From positions 1 through 19,759 of the forward strand of contig QGVC01000018.1 of NCBI GenBank assembly GCA_003242645.1: DNA of 19,759 nucleotides, in the 5' to 3' direction. Source of the stretch: Pseudomonadota bacterium. Its GTDB lineage: Bacteria > Pseudomonadota > Alphaproteobacteria > Rhizobiales > Hyphomicrobiaceae. This document shows, one piece after another, positions 1 to 7,202 of the stretch. Within the stretch, counting starts at the first letter, position 1. Every line of letters starts with the position of its first letter. Under the pieces are notes generated by a model. It was not told where the DNA came from. It ran no database searches and saw only the letters and a list, made by a program, of their open reading frames with translations. Both the position numbers and the translations under genes were made by a program.

Positions 1-285
1 CCAAGTCGAGGGAATCGGCATCGCCGCATCGTCCTCCTCGTCGTCGAAGAGGTTGCGAGGCGGTGCCATCGCGGGCAGGGGATTAGTGTGCGTCGTTGTG
101 AGGATGGATTGGGAGCGCTCAAAGTGCTCGCGCCCCATCTTCATCGCTTGCGCGATCTCATCCACCAGGGCTGAAGGTTGTGTCTTCGGCGTGGCGTTAT
201 CAAACTCGTCACTACTTTTTTGCCCGTTCAGTCCGTTGACTTGACCATTGAGCCGCTTGACCAAGCCTTCGTGACTGCTTTCCAT
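1..285 (-). CDS. Hypothetical protein, 5' part only (runs off left edge)
   Basis: I read this minus-strand frame directly. It starts at an ATG at 285-283 and stays open for 95 codons to the window edge, so the stop lies outside. A good Shine-Dalgarno-like stretch (GGGGGTGA) ends a few bases before the ATG, which supports the start. The protein begins MESSHEGLVKRLNGQ, is hydrophilic and Asn/Gln/Ser-rich, and has no signal peptide or membrane segment in the visible part. It contains a helical-looking stretch (ALVDEIAQAMKMGREHFERS, residues about 44-63) and an acidic patch DDEEDD near residue 85. I do not recognise the family and cannot assign a function. Overlapping plus-strand frames here have no comparable start signal. 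The gene diverges from the NnrU gene to its right. Confidence 0.6.
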   Translation of the reverse strand, partial: MESSHEGLVKRLNGQVNGLNGQKSSDEFDNATPKTQPSALVDEIAQAMKMGREHFERSQSILTTTHTNPLPAMAPPRNLFDDEEDDAAMPIPSTW

Positions 286-559
286 CGTCACCCCCACTCA
301 GGTTTCGATGCTTGGGGATCCTCGCAAAGCTGCGCTGCTCGGAGCGCATCCGCACCGAACTCCCAAGGCCGCCGCCACGCCGGCCCAGCCTACGCGAAAC
401 TCGTGGGACCCCCAACACCTTCCCCGGTCCCTAGCGCCAACTAACACGCTCGCGCCGATGTGCACAATCGAATAAAGGTTAGTCGGAGTTGTGGCAGGCC
501 AGGCAAACTGGTTCACAATTCTGAATGACTAGTTAACGCCGGCCCGAAATAGGCAATCA
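286..559. other. Intergenic region between divergent genes
   Basis: This 274-base gap separates the minus-strand partial gene from the NnrU gene. The short frames crossing it lack ribosome-binding sites and have low-complexity, Arg/Pro/Ser-rich translations typical of non-coding GC-rich DNA. It must hold promoters for both genes, but I see no convincing -35/-10 pair and no EcfG-type motif. Confidence 0.5.
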
Positions 560-1162
560 TTGGGGGGTAAATTGCTTCCGCTCGTACTCGGACTTCTCCT
601 GTTTTTCCTCGTCCACCTCGTGCCGACGAGGCCTGATTTGCGGGACGGGCTTGTCGAGCGATTTGGGCAGAACGGCTATAGGGCCATCTTCTCGGTGATC
701 TCCCTTGCCGGTTTGGTCCTGATTGTCGTGGGCTTCGGCAAGCTGCAGGTCATGCCGGGCAAGAATCCGGAGCTCTGGATACCTCCGGTTTGGACGCGCC
801 ACCTCGCGTTCCTTCTCATGCTGCCGGCCTTGATCCTGGTGGTCGCGGCTTTCGTGCCGTCTCACATTCGCACTGCCGTCAAGCACCCCATGTTGGCCGG
901 AATAAAAATCTGGGCCACCGCACACTTGCTAGCGAACGGCGACCTCGCCTCGATTTTGCTTTTCGGCAGCTTCCTCGCCTACGCGATCTACGACCGGATA
1001 TCCGTGAAGCAAAGGATGGTCGCGCCGAAGCCGGGGCCAAGCAGCGGTGGGATTGGGAACGATATCATCGTCGTCGCGGTGGGCGTGGCGCTGTACGCCT
1101 TCATGCTGTTCGTCGGCCATGCCTGGCTGATCGGAGTGCCTCTGCTCCCCGGCTGGTATTGA
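560..1162 (+). CDS. NnrU family integral membrane protein
   Basis: This 200-residue protein is almost entirely hydrophobic, with about five predicted membrane segments (roughly residues 5-20, 42-60, 80-98, 118-142 and 168-192). The N-terminal stretch LLFFLVHLVPTRPDLR and the internal HPMLAGIKIWATAHLLANGD are hallmarks of the NnrU family (Pfam NnrU), including conserved His residues in membrane segments. NnrU was first linked to nitrite/nitric-oxide reduction gene clusters, but no denitrification genes are present here. Homologues are common in alphaproteobacteria outside such clusters, so the role is unassigned. The start is uncertain: the frame has TTG at 560 and another TTG at 572, with only a weak AGG upstream and no ATG nearby. 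It is followed by a 201-base gap before the TPR-bamB-der operon and is probably transcribed separately. Confidence 0.82.
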   Translation: MGGKLLPLVLGLLLFFLVHLVPTRPDLRDGLVERFGQNGYRAIFSVISLAGLVLIVVGFGKLQVMPGKNPELWIPPVWTRHLAFLLMLPALILVVAAFVPSHIRTAVKHPMLAGIKIWATAHLLANGDLASILLFGSFLAYAIYDRISVKQRMVAPKPGPSSGGIGNDIIVVAVGVALYAFMLFVGHAWLIGVPLLPGWY

Positions 1163-1363
1163 TTATTGACCATTGTTGCTCCAGCAAGGCCGCAAATCCG
1201 CCGGAAAGAAATAGCAGCAAGGGGCGGAAGTTAAAAAGTTTCGCTTGAGCGGCCGCTTCCGGCAAGCCGTCGCGTTGGCGCGGAATGTGCGCTGCGCTAT
1301 GTCTACGGCGCCTGGGTACGCGTTCGTATCCAGAGATTTGGCATCAGGAGGGCCGAACCGAGT

Positions 1364-2095
1364 ATGGCTGACGACCGCGACCCATTACTGCGCGAGCTCG
1401 AAAGCGAGGTGCGCCGTGAGCAACTGGAGAAGCTCTGGGACCGGTATGGCATTTATGTCCTCGCGGTCGCAGCTCTGATCGTTGTCGGCGTCGGCGGGTA
1501 CAAGTGGTGGGAGGCGCACACCTTGGCCGCAGCCGCTGAAGCTGGCGCGCGCTATCAGGCGGCGATACGACTTCTGGAGCAGGGCAAGGACGCCGAGGCG
1601 AAGCAGGCGTTCGAGGCGATGGTGCGAGATGCACCTTCCGGCTATGCCACGCTGGCCCGCCTTCAGCTCGCAGGAGAGGCGGCCTCGGCAGGCAAGACTG
1701 ACGAAGCGATCGCTGCTTATGAAGCGATCGCGGGGGATGGCAGTGTCGACGAGCTCTTCCGCCAGTACGCGCAGTTGCAGATTGCGATGTTGAAAGTCGA
1801 CACAGCCGACTTTACCGAGATGCAGAATCGGCTCACCCCTTTGACCGCGGAGGGCAACGCCTGGAGGCACAACGCGCGCGAGCTGTTGGGCTTATCGGCT
1901 TTTCGCGCCGGGCGTTTGGAGGAGGCGAGACAAATTTTTCTGGAATTGGCCGCAGACCAGAAGACCCCTCCGTCGGTTCGTGAGCGCGCCGGCCTAATCA
2001 TGGGTTTGATCACGTCTGCGGAAGTCCAGAAAACGGCAGCAGCCGCGCAGCCGGCAAGCGGCACGCCGCCCCCGGAAGCGCCCAAGGTGCAGTGA
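1364..2095 (+). CDS. YfgM-like tetratricopeptide repeat membrane protein
   Basis: This 243-residue protein has a charged N-terminus, one transmembrane helix (about residues 29-46), and a periplasmic helical-repeat region (about 50-215) with TPR-like pairs such as GARYQAAIRLLEQGKDAEAK and LSAFRAGRLEEARQIFLELA. It ends in a low-complexity Ala/Pro tail. The N-in single-helix arrangement plus TPR region matches the YfgM-type family (Pfam TPR_21). E. coli YfgM is an ancillary SecYEG-associated factor that contacts periplasmic chaperones. The ATG at 1364 has a strong Shine-Dalgarno sequence, AGGAGG, at 1347-1352. The gene lies 12 bases before bamB, with der next. This order (yfgM-bamB-der) is the same as in E. 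coli, so an operon devoted to envelope protein export and assembly is likely. The exact role in alphaproteobacteria is inferred from synteny. Confidence 0.88.
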   Translation: MADDRDPLLRELESEVRREQLEKLWDRYGIYVLAVAALIVVGVGGYKWWEAHTLAAAAEAGARYQAAIRLLEQGKDAEAKQAFEAMVRDAPSGYATLARLQLAGEAASAGKTDEAIAAYEAIAGDGSVDELFRQYAQLQIAMLKVDTADFTEMQNRLTPLTAEGNAWRHNARELLGLSAFRAGRLEEARQIFLELAADQKTPPSVRERAGLIMGLITSAEVQKTAAAAQPASGTPPPEAPKVQ

Positions 2096-2107
2096 CGGGG
2101 AGATTTG

Positions 2108-3460
2108 ATGGGCGAGGTTGGGAAGCGGTCGCAGCGGCTGGGTCAGATCATAGCGCCCGCCATGCTCGTGGCGATCGGCTTGAGCGGTTGTGGGGGCAGC
2201 CTCCCGAGTCTGCCCAAGATCACTGACCTAAATCCTTTTGCCGAGAAGGAGCAGCCGCTGCCGGGCAAGCGAATCCCGGTCATGCAAGCGCGGGACAACC
2301 TTGGCGCAGAGCTGGCAGCGGCTGACAGGCCGATTGTGTTGCCACCGCCGCGCGCAAACGAGAACTGGACTCAACCGGGTGGCGAACCCAACAATTCCCC
2401 CGGCCATCTTGCGCTTAACGGGTCGCTACAACGGGCCTGGAGCGCGGACGTTGGCACTGGCTCCAGCGCGAAGGGCAAGCTGACCGCCAGCCCTGTCGTT
2501 TACGAGGGCCGAGTTTACACCCTCGACGCCACGGCTCGGGTAACTGCATTGTCCGCGTCCAGCGGTTCGACCATCTGGCGGGTTTCACTCGTACCGGAAA
2601 ACGAGCGCGAGGAAGGCGGCTTCGGCGGTGGTCTCGCCATCGAAAATGGCCGACTCTACGTTGCGACGGGGTTTGGCACGGTCGTGGCCCTCGATGCGGC
2701 GACCGGCAAAGTGCTCTGGACCAAGAATATCGGCGTACCTGTTCGGGCCTCGCCCACCGCCGTCAATGACAAAGTTTTCGTCGTGACCACCGAGGGGCAC
2801 GTCTATGCCCTGGCCGGATACGATGGCGGCGAGCTGTGGACGTACCGCGGCATCCCGGAGCGGACCAGCATCATCTCCAATCCCAGCCCTGCGGTGGAAG
2901 GTGGCGTTGTCGTCGTGCCCTATCCTTCCGGAGAGCTGGTTGCCCTGCGCGCCGACGACGGCACGCCCGTCTGGACTGAGAGCTTGGCGCGCACACGCGC
3001 GATTTCCTCGCTTGCTTCGCTGAGCGACGCAGCGCGGCCTGCCATTGCCGGCGGAGTCGTCTATGCCGTCGGTCATGGAGGCCGACTGGTTGCCACGGAC
3101 ATCAAGTCGGGTGAGCGGCTGTGGTCGCTCAACGTGGCCGGGACTCAGGCACCCGTGATTGCTGGCGACACCCTTTTCGTAGTCGATACGTCTGGTCAGC
3201 TGCACGCGATTACCCGCCGCGACGGCAAGGTGATCTGGACGGTCAAGCTGCCGGGTACGAGCACCTGGTCAGGCCCCACGCTGGCCGGCAACCTCCTCTG
3301 GCTCACGTCGAACAAAGGTCAGCTGGTCGGCGTTGAGCCTGCGACCGGGCGTGTGACAGTGCAACAGAACCTCAACTCGCCCATCTACATCGCGCCGGTC
3401 GTCGCCAGCGGGCGGATGTACGTGCTGACCGACGAGGCGCGTCTGGTCGCCTTCAACTGA
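2108..3460 (+). CDS. bamB: Outer membrane assembly lipoprotein BamB
   Basis: This 450-residue protein has a lipoprotein signal with a lipobox L25-S26-G27-C28, so Cys28 would be lipidated and the protein anchored in the outer membrane facing the periplasm. From about residue 110 to the end it consists of PQQ-like beta-propeller repeats: recurring blade motifs such as GRVYTLDATARVTALSASSG, GRLYVATGFGTVVALDAATG and DKVFVVTTEGHVYALAGYDG. This is the eight-bladed fold of BamB, which assists BamA in folding outer-membrane beta-barrels. The length is somewhat above the E. coli protein, mainly from an extended region between the lipid anchor and the propeller, as is usual in alphaproteobacteria. I chose the ATG at 2108 rather than the TTG at 2105 because GGGGAG at 2097-2102 is better spaced for it. 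The stop of the upstream TPR gene is 12 bases away, indicating co-transcription. Confidence 0.95.
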   Translation: MGEVGKRSQRLGQIIAPAMLVAIGLSGCGGSLPSLPKITDLNPFAEKEQPLPGKRIPVMQARDNLGAELAAADRPIVLPPPRANENWTQPGGEPNNSPGHLALNGSLQRAWSADVGTGSSAKGKLTASPVVYEGRVYTLDATARVTALSASSGSTIWRVSLVPENEREEGGFGGGLAIENGRLYVATGFGTVVALDAATGKVLWTKNIGVPVRASPTAVNDKVFVVTTEGHVYALAGYDGGELWTYRGIPERTSIISNPSPAVEGGVVVVPYPSGELVALRADDGTPVWTESLARTRAISSLASLSDAARPAIAGGVVYAVGHGGRLVATDIKSGERLWSLNVAGTQAPVIAGDTLFVVDTSGQLHAITRRDGKVIWTVKLPGTSTWSGPTLAGNLLWLTSNKGQLVGVEPATGRVTVQQNLNSPIYIAPVVASGRMYVLTDEARLVAFN

Positions 3461-3526
3461 CGTAATCTTCCCGCAGGCGCCAATGGTCGCCGATAGCCTG
3501 CGAAGTCGAGTTTCCGCGCGCTCCTT

Positions 3527-4894
3527 ATGCAGTCTATTCCTAGAGTTGTGATCATCGGCCGCCCCAACGTCGGGAAGTCGACGCTGTTCAATCGGCTTAT
3601 CGGTCGTCGTGCGGCCCTCGTCTCGGAGATACCGGGGCTGACGCGCGATCGCCGCGAGGGCACCGCGACTCTGGGCCGTCACGAGATCCGCTTGGTTGAC
3701 ACTGCTGGGATGGAGGAGGCGCCACACGGAAGCATCGCCGCCCGGATGACCCGGCTGACGGAGCAGGCGCTGAAGGAAGCCGATCTGGTTCTGTTCGTCA
3801 TCGATGCCCGCGAGGGCGTGACGCCTGCTGATACCGCCTTTGCGCGGCTGGTTCGCAGCGCTGGGCGCCCCGCAATCCTGGTCGCCAACAAGTGTGAGGG
3901 CCGCAAAGGCGTAGAGGGCGTCTACGAGGCGTTCGAGCTCGGCCTCGGCGAGCCCATCGCGATTTCCGCCGAGCACGGGGAAGGCATCGGAGAACTCGTG
4001 GCGGAGATTGTTCGCGCACTGGGGCTCGAGGACGAAGAGGCTCAGCGCGCCGCGGAAGAACCGGAGGAACGCGAAGCTGCCCGACCAATCCGAGTCGCCA
4101 TTGTCGGTCGTCCGAATACAGGCAAATCAACCTTGGTCAACGCGCTGCTCGGTGAAGAGCGCATGCTGACGGGGCCTGAGCCTGGTCTGACGAGGGATGC
4201 CATCGCCGTCGATTTCGAATGGGGTGGGCATAAGCTGAGCCTGATCGACACCGCTGGGCTCAGGCGCAAGGCGCGGGTGATCGAAACCGCGGAAAAGCTG
4301 GCGACTGCGGATACGCTGCGCGCAATCCGGTTCGCCGAGGTCGTCATCCTTATGATCGACGCCGAGCACCCGTTCGAGCATCAGGATCTGACGATCGGAA
4401 ATCTGGTGGCCGAGGAAGGCCGCGCGCTCGTCATTGCCGTCAACAAGTGGGATCTCATTACTGAGAAGCAGGCATCGCTGAGCAGGTTGCGGCAGGCGGC
4501 AGCTGAAAACCTCGCTCAGGTTCCCGGCGTGCCACTCGTGCCGATCTCGGCTCTGGCGGAGCGTGGACTGGACAAGCTGCTCGCTGCCGTGCTGCAGATC
4601 TATGAAACGTGGAACCGGCGCGTGCCGACATCCGACCTCAACCGCTGGCTGCGGGAAGCTGTCGAGAGGCACGCGCCTCCTGCGGTCAAAGGGCGGCGGA
4701 TCAAGATCCGCTATATCACGCAGGTCTCGACGCGTCCGCCAACCTTTGTGGCTTTCGCCTCGCGACCGGAGGAGTTGCCCAAGGCCTACCTGCGGTATCT
4801 CACGAACGGTATTCGCGAGACCTTTGACCTCCCGGGCGTTCCCATTCGCCTCTACCTGCGCAAGGGTGAAAACCCGTACGCGGGCAACCGTTGA
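3527..4894 (+). CDS. der: Ribosome biogenesis GTPase Der (EngA)
   Basis: This 455-residue protein has two tandem GTPase domains and a C-terminal KH-like domain, the unique architecture of Der, which acts in 50S subunit maturation. Domain 1 has the P-loop GRPNVGKS (11-18), DTAG (58-61) and NKCE (121-124). Domain 2 has GRPNTGKS (194-201), DTAG (241-244) and NKWD (306-309). An acidic linker lies at about 167-185, and the KH-like domain covers about 365-450. All G-motifs are intact and the length is normal. The ATG at 3527 begins MQSIPRVVIIGRPN, the usual Der start; the ribosome-binding site is weak. It lies 66 bases after bamB on the same strand, probably the last gene of that operon. Its final 43 bases overlap the end of the convergent AI-2E-family transporter gene. 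Confidence 0.97.
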   Translation: MQSIPRVVIIGRPNVGKSTLFNRLIGRRAALVSEIPGLTRDRREGTATLGRHEIRLVDTAGMEEAPHGSIAARMTRLTEQALKEADLVLFVIDAREGVTPADTAFARLVRSAGRPAILVANKCEGRKGVEGVYEAFELGLGEPIAISAEHGEGIGELVAEIVRALGLEDEEAQRAAEEPEEREAARPIRVAIVGRPNTGKSTLVNALLGEERMLTGPEPGLTRDAIAVDFEWGGHKLSLIDTAGLRRKARVIETAEKLATADTLRAIRFAEVVILMIDAEHPFEHQDLTIGNLVAEEGRALVIAVNKWDLITEKQASLSRLRQAAAENLAQVPGVPLVPISALAERGLDKLLAAVLQIYETWNRRVPTSDLNRWLREAVERHAPPAVKGRRIKIRYITQVSTRPPTFVAFASRPEELPKAYLRYLTNGIRETFDLPGVPIRLYLRKGENPYAGNR

Positions 4895-6834
4895 AGGTCC
4901 TCAGCTTTCGATCGGGACGGGATTGGCGGCGCTTTGCATCTCTTCCGCGACACCGACTTGATCGAAGGTCGCCGCGGCTCCTCTCGTGCAGCCGTCAGAA
5001 TGATCTCGAGCGCTTGCCGCAGCGTGGTCGCCCGCGGGACCGATTGTTCGTCGCCTGCAAGCCCACCGCTGGATTGACGCGTGCTTTCACCCCATGCGCC
5101 TAAAACGAATTCGAGATTTGGAGCGCGGCGTCTCAAACGGCGAATCAGCAGGCGCGCGTATGCGGGCGCTCGCGCGGCGTCGACATTGGAGAGCACGGCC
5201 AACTGAGCGCCGCCGAGGTCGAGCGCATCAATTTTCGATGGGGTGACGTCCTCCGCACCAAGCACGCGCGTTTCGATCCCGTGCTTTGTCGCGAGGTCGG
5301 CCAGCATCGCCGCAGCGGCGCGGTCGAGCGGATTGCGGATGCCGATCGATAGCACCGGGGTAGCCACCTGCCAGCTTGGCCTCAGTTGTTCAGGTGACAG
5401 CACTGGCAAATCAGGTGGCGGTTCCGGCGCCTCCGGGTCCGCATCCTTTTCCGGCGTCTCGACCTCGAAGTCACTCAGGTCATCGATCAGCTCCTCGACG
5501 AATGAGCGCATGGCTGCAAGCCGATTGTGGTCGAAGCGCCCCCGGCGGGTGTCCTCCTGTGCCATTACCAGCGCCGGGAGCGCGACTTCATCGTAGTAGG
5601 TCACGAGCGATTGCTTCTTGAGGAGCTGCTCCGCTTCGAACGTAATCTCGTCGATGTCGCCAGCCAGCATGCGTTGGTAGAAGCGCTGGGCCGGCGTCAG
5701 CGCCGGCTGATCGCTCAGTAGTACGTAGATGAAGCTGAGCTGGGGCACGTGCCGGCCAAGGACGATGAGACAGACTGTCAACGGAATTGCCAGCAGCAGA
5801 CCGATCGGCCCCCAGAGCCATGTCCAAAACGAGGCCGCAGCAATAACGGCAATGGGCGTAAGGCCGGTGGAGCTGCCCAGCAGCCAGGGCTCCATCACCT
5901 GTCCCATTGTGAACTCGCCGACAATGTAGACAAGTAGCGTCACGAGGACCAAGGACCATCCGGGGTCGACAGCTGCGGCGAGGAGCACCGGGAAAACCGC
6001 TGCGATGATTGATCCAATGTAAGGAACAAAGCGCATCAACCCCGCCAAAATGCCCCAAAGGATCGGGCTGGGAATTCCAATGAGCCACAGCACCGCCGCG
6101 ATGACAGCGCCATAGACAATATTCATCCCGGTAAGGGTCAGGAATAAACGGCTGAGACGGCCAGCGGCATCGCTCATCGCGGCAGTTGTCCGCTCGAAAT
6201 CCTCGCCTCCGAACACACGGATCAGCCGGTCCCTAAGCTCCTCCCGTTGGAGAAGGATGAAGAGGACCAGGATGAGGATCAGTCCGGTCTGGGCTGTGGG
6301 CCCCAGCAGCGGAGTGACAACTCGTTGGTAATACTCCAATGCGCGCGGCGGCGGGTGGTGGATTTCGACGGGTATAGGCTCCGATGTTGCGGATCCGGAT
6401 GGGCTCCTCCGTTGCGGCTCCCGATCCAGCTCTTCACCTAGCTTCTCGAGCGCGTCTGTCGCCCTTTCGAAGACCCCGGCCGGTGCACCGGGCTGCGGCC
6501 TCAAATCTCGGATCTTTTGACGAAGCGTCGTTTCGTATTGGGGCAGCTGACCAGCGAGCTCCGCCAGCTGAGCACCCATGATGGCGCCGATCGAGAAGAT
6601 GATTGAAAACGCAAGTGCAACCACCAGCATGACGGCGGGGACTCGCGGAACACGGAGCTTTCGCAGAAACGCCACGAGCGGGGTCAGTACAAAGCTCAGC
6701 AGCACGGCTACCGCGAGCGGCACAAAAAGCTCCCTGCCAAAATACAGCACCGCGACGATCAGCCCAATGACCAGAGCGAGCAGAAGCGGTGGTGCGGTCC
6801 CGGGGGCAGGTTGGTTGTATCGGATCAGATCCAT
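4852..6834 (-). CDS. AI-2E family transporter (PerM/YdiK type) with C-terminal soluble domain
   Basis: This 660-residue membrane protein has the AI-2E transporter fold (Pfam AI-2E_transport). Hydrophobic segments lie at about 16-32, 36-55, 65-88, 183-200, 230-258, 262-290, 294-315 and 325-360. It carries the family signatures LSFVLTPLVAFLRK near the N-terminus and FVPYIGSIIAAVFPVLLAAA in the middle. Family members export quorum signals, ions or unknown solutes; the substrate is not predictable. From about residue 390 there is a soluble extension with an acidic Pro-rich linker (about 465-490) and a Rossmann-like alpha/beta segment (about 500-590), which also occurs in rhizobial homologues. I start at the ATG at 6834 (MDLIRYNQPAPG). 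The longer frame back to 6987 adds 51 residues that look non-coding and cover intergenic regulatory DNA. The 3' end overlaps der by 43 bases. An EcfG-type promoter at 7089-7064 reads toward it. Confidence 0.9.
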   Translation of the reverse strand: MDLIRYNQPAPGTAPPLLLALVIGLIVAVLYFGRELFVPLAVAVLLSFVLTPLVAFLRKLRVPRVPAVMLVVALAFSIIFSIGAIMGAQLAELAGQLPQYETTLRQKIRDLRPQPGAPAGVFERATDALEKLGEELDREPQRRSPSGSATSEPIPVEIHHPPPRALEYYQRVVTPLLGPTAQTGLILILVLFILLQREELRDRLIRVFGGEDFERTTAAMSDAAGRLSRLFLTLTGMNIVYGAVIAAVLWLIGIPSPILWGILAGLMRFVPYIGSIIAAVFPVLLAAAVDPGWSLVLVTLLVYIVGEFTMGQVMEPWLLGSSTGLTPIAVIAAASFWTWLWGPIGLLLAIPLTVCLIVLGRHVPQLSFIYVLLSDQPALTPAQRFYQRMLAGDIDEITFEAEQLLKKQSLVTYYDEVALPALVMAQEDTRRGRFDHNRLAAMRSFVEELIDDLSDFEVETPEKDADPEAPEPPPDLPVLSPEQLRPSWQVATPVLSIGIRNPLDRAAAAMLADLATKHGIETRVLGAEDVTPSKIDALDLGGAQLAVLSNVDAARAPAYARLLIRRLRRRAPNLEFVLGAWGESTRQSSGGLAGDEQSVPRATTLRQALEIILTAAREEPRRPSIKSVSRKRCKAPPIPSRSKAEDLQRLPAYGFSPLRR

Positions 6835-6893
6835 TGAGGTATTCGTGCTTGATGTTGGCGCCCGGGCGATCGGGCTGGGGCTTACGTGCTGAA

Positions 6894-6919
6894 GGAACGC
6901 GATGGTAGCCCCTCGCGTT
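6894..6919 (+). promoter_or_regulatory. EcfG (general stress sigma) type promoter, plus strand
   Basis: GGAAC at 6894-6898 is followed after exactly 17 bases by CGTT at 6916-6919, a perfect match to the alphaproteobacterial EcfG consensus (GGAAC, 16-17 bases, CGTT). It points rightward, away from the transporter gene, from about 60 bases upstream of that gene's start. No convincing protein gene lies directly downstream before the kinase. If active it would give a non-coding or long-leader RNA through 6927-7100. A chance occurrence cannot be excluded for this single site. Confidence 0.45.
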
Positions 6920-6981
6920 CTAAGGCTCGCACTTTGAAGACAGAGGTCGCCTACCTTCATCCGGGGTTCAGCAAAATTGAG

Positions 6982-7016
6982 CAACAAAAGACCGCGGCCG
7001 GTGTGCGACCGCGGTC
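6982..7016 (-). terminator. Intrinsic terminator (minus strand)
   Basis: A perfect 8-bp inverted repeat GACCGCGG/CCGCGGTC (6990-6997 and 7009-7016, 11-nt loop) is followed on the minus strand by TTTTGTTGC. It has the GC-rich stem and U-tract of a Rho-independent terminator. It lies about 150 bases upstream of the transporter start codon, so it must end something transcribed from further right (the candidate small RNA) or attenuate the transporter mRNA. Confidence 0.7.
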
Positions 7017-7058
7017 AAGGCATTGGACGCTTCGCTTGCGTCCACGTCTAGGGGCATT
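6982..7058 (-). ncRNA. Candidate EcfG-dependent small RNA (about 75 nt)
   Basis: On the minus strand, an EcfG-type promoter (7089-7064) predicts a transcript start near 7058-7055. The RNA would hold an unpaired segment with a C-run (GCCCCU), then a perfect 7-bp hairpin (arms 7044-7038 and 7030-7024, 7-nt loop). It would end in a perfect 8-bp GC-rich hairpin (arms 7016-7009 and 6997-6990) followed by UUUUGUU, a good intrinsic terminator. This promoter-hairpin-terminator layout fits a short stand-alone RNA. Precedent: Caulobacter GsrN is a small RNA under the general stress sigma factor and acts post-transcriptionally through a C-rich loop. I infer analogy only; homology needs a covariance search. 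The alternative is that this is the attenuated 5' leader of the AI-2E-family transporter gene. Confidence 0.5.
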
Positions 7059-7062
7059 AGCC

Positions 7063-7100
7063 AAACGCGTACAAACCGAAAACGGTTCCACGCGGTTTTT
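7063..7100 (+). terminator. Possible plus-strand terminator hairpin overlapping the minus-strand promoter
   Basis: On the plus strand, AAACGCGT (7063-7070) can pair with ACGCG-GTTT (7090-7098, one bulged G). An inner hairpin AACCG/CGGTT (7074-7078 and 7083-7087, AAAA loop) sits inside it, and the structure runs into TTTTT at 7096-7100. It could end a transcript from the 6894 promoter. The arms coincide with the -10 and -35 elements of the minus-strand EcfG promoter, so the symmetry may be incidental. Confidence 0.3.
7064..7089 (-). promoter_or_regulatory. EcfG (general stress sigma) type promoter, minus strand
   Basis: On the minus strand, GGAAC (7089-7085), a 17-base spacer and CGTT (7067-7064) match the EcfG consensus perfectly. 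It drives transcription leftward into the candidate small RNA and, beyond its terminator, the AI-2E-family transporter gene. With a second perfect site on the plus strand at 7172, it forms a divergent EcfG promoter pair. Confidence 0.72.
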
Positions 7101-7104
7101 ATAG

Positions 7105-7131
7105 TGTTGCAGAAGTGCTGTTGCAGAAGTG
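7105..7131. repeat. Tandem 13-bp direct repeat, 14-bp period
   Basis: TGTTGCAGAAGTG occurs twice, at 7105-7117 and 7119-7131, separated by a single C. It lies between the two divergent EcfG-type promoters (7064-7089 minus, 7172-7196 plus). It could be a regulator-binding site or a small slippage duplication; nothing in the sequence decides. Confidence 0.6.
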
Positions 7132-7171
7132 AAACCGAATTATGCTCACAAGAACTTAAATGATTAAGGAT

Positions 7172-7196
7172 GGAACCAATAAAGGGGTCGCGCGTT
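7172..7196 (+). promoter_or_regulatory. EcfG (general stress sigma) type promoter before the HWE kinase gene
   Basis: GGAAC at 7172-7176, a 16-base spacer and CGTT at 7193-7196 match the EcfG consensus perfectly. It reads rightward toward the sensor kinase gene, whose start codon is at 7507. The predicted transcript start (about 7203) gives a leader of about 300 bases. A second, closer promoter is not excluded. Confidence 0.68.
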
Positions 7197-7202
7197 ACGG
7201 GC

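Noticed and set aside
178..516. Several short frames near the left edge on both strands
   Set aside because: They overlap one another and the better-supported minus-strand partial gene, and lack ribosome-binding sites.
2585..3205. Long minus-strand frame inside bamB
   Set aside because: It is an antisense shadow of a well-supported BamB gene in GC-rich DNA; it has no family signature and no start signal.
3269..3976. 235-codon minus-strand frame across bamB and der
   Set aside because: It is antisense to two certain genes and lacks a ribosome-binding site and any recognisable domain.
6835..6987. 51-residue N-terminal extension of the transporter
   Set aside because: It covers the 6894 promoter motif, has no ribosome-binding site, and precedes the usual start of the family's first membrane segment.
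6886..7104. 72-codon plus-strand frame across the candidate sRNA region
   Set aside because: It is basic and low-complexity, crosses the terminator and promoter elements, and its start precedes the promoter that could express it.
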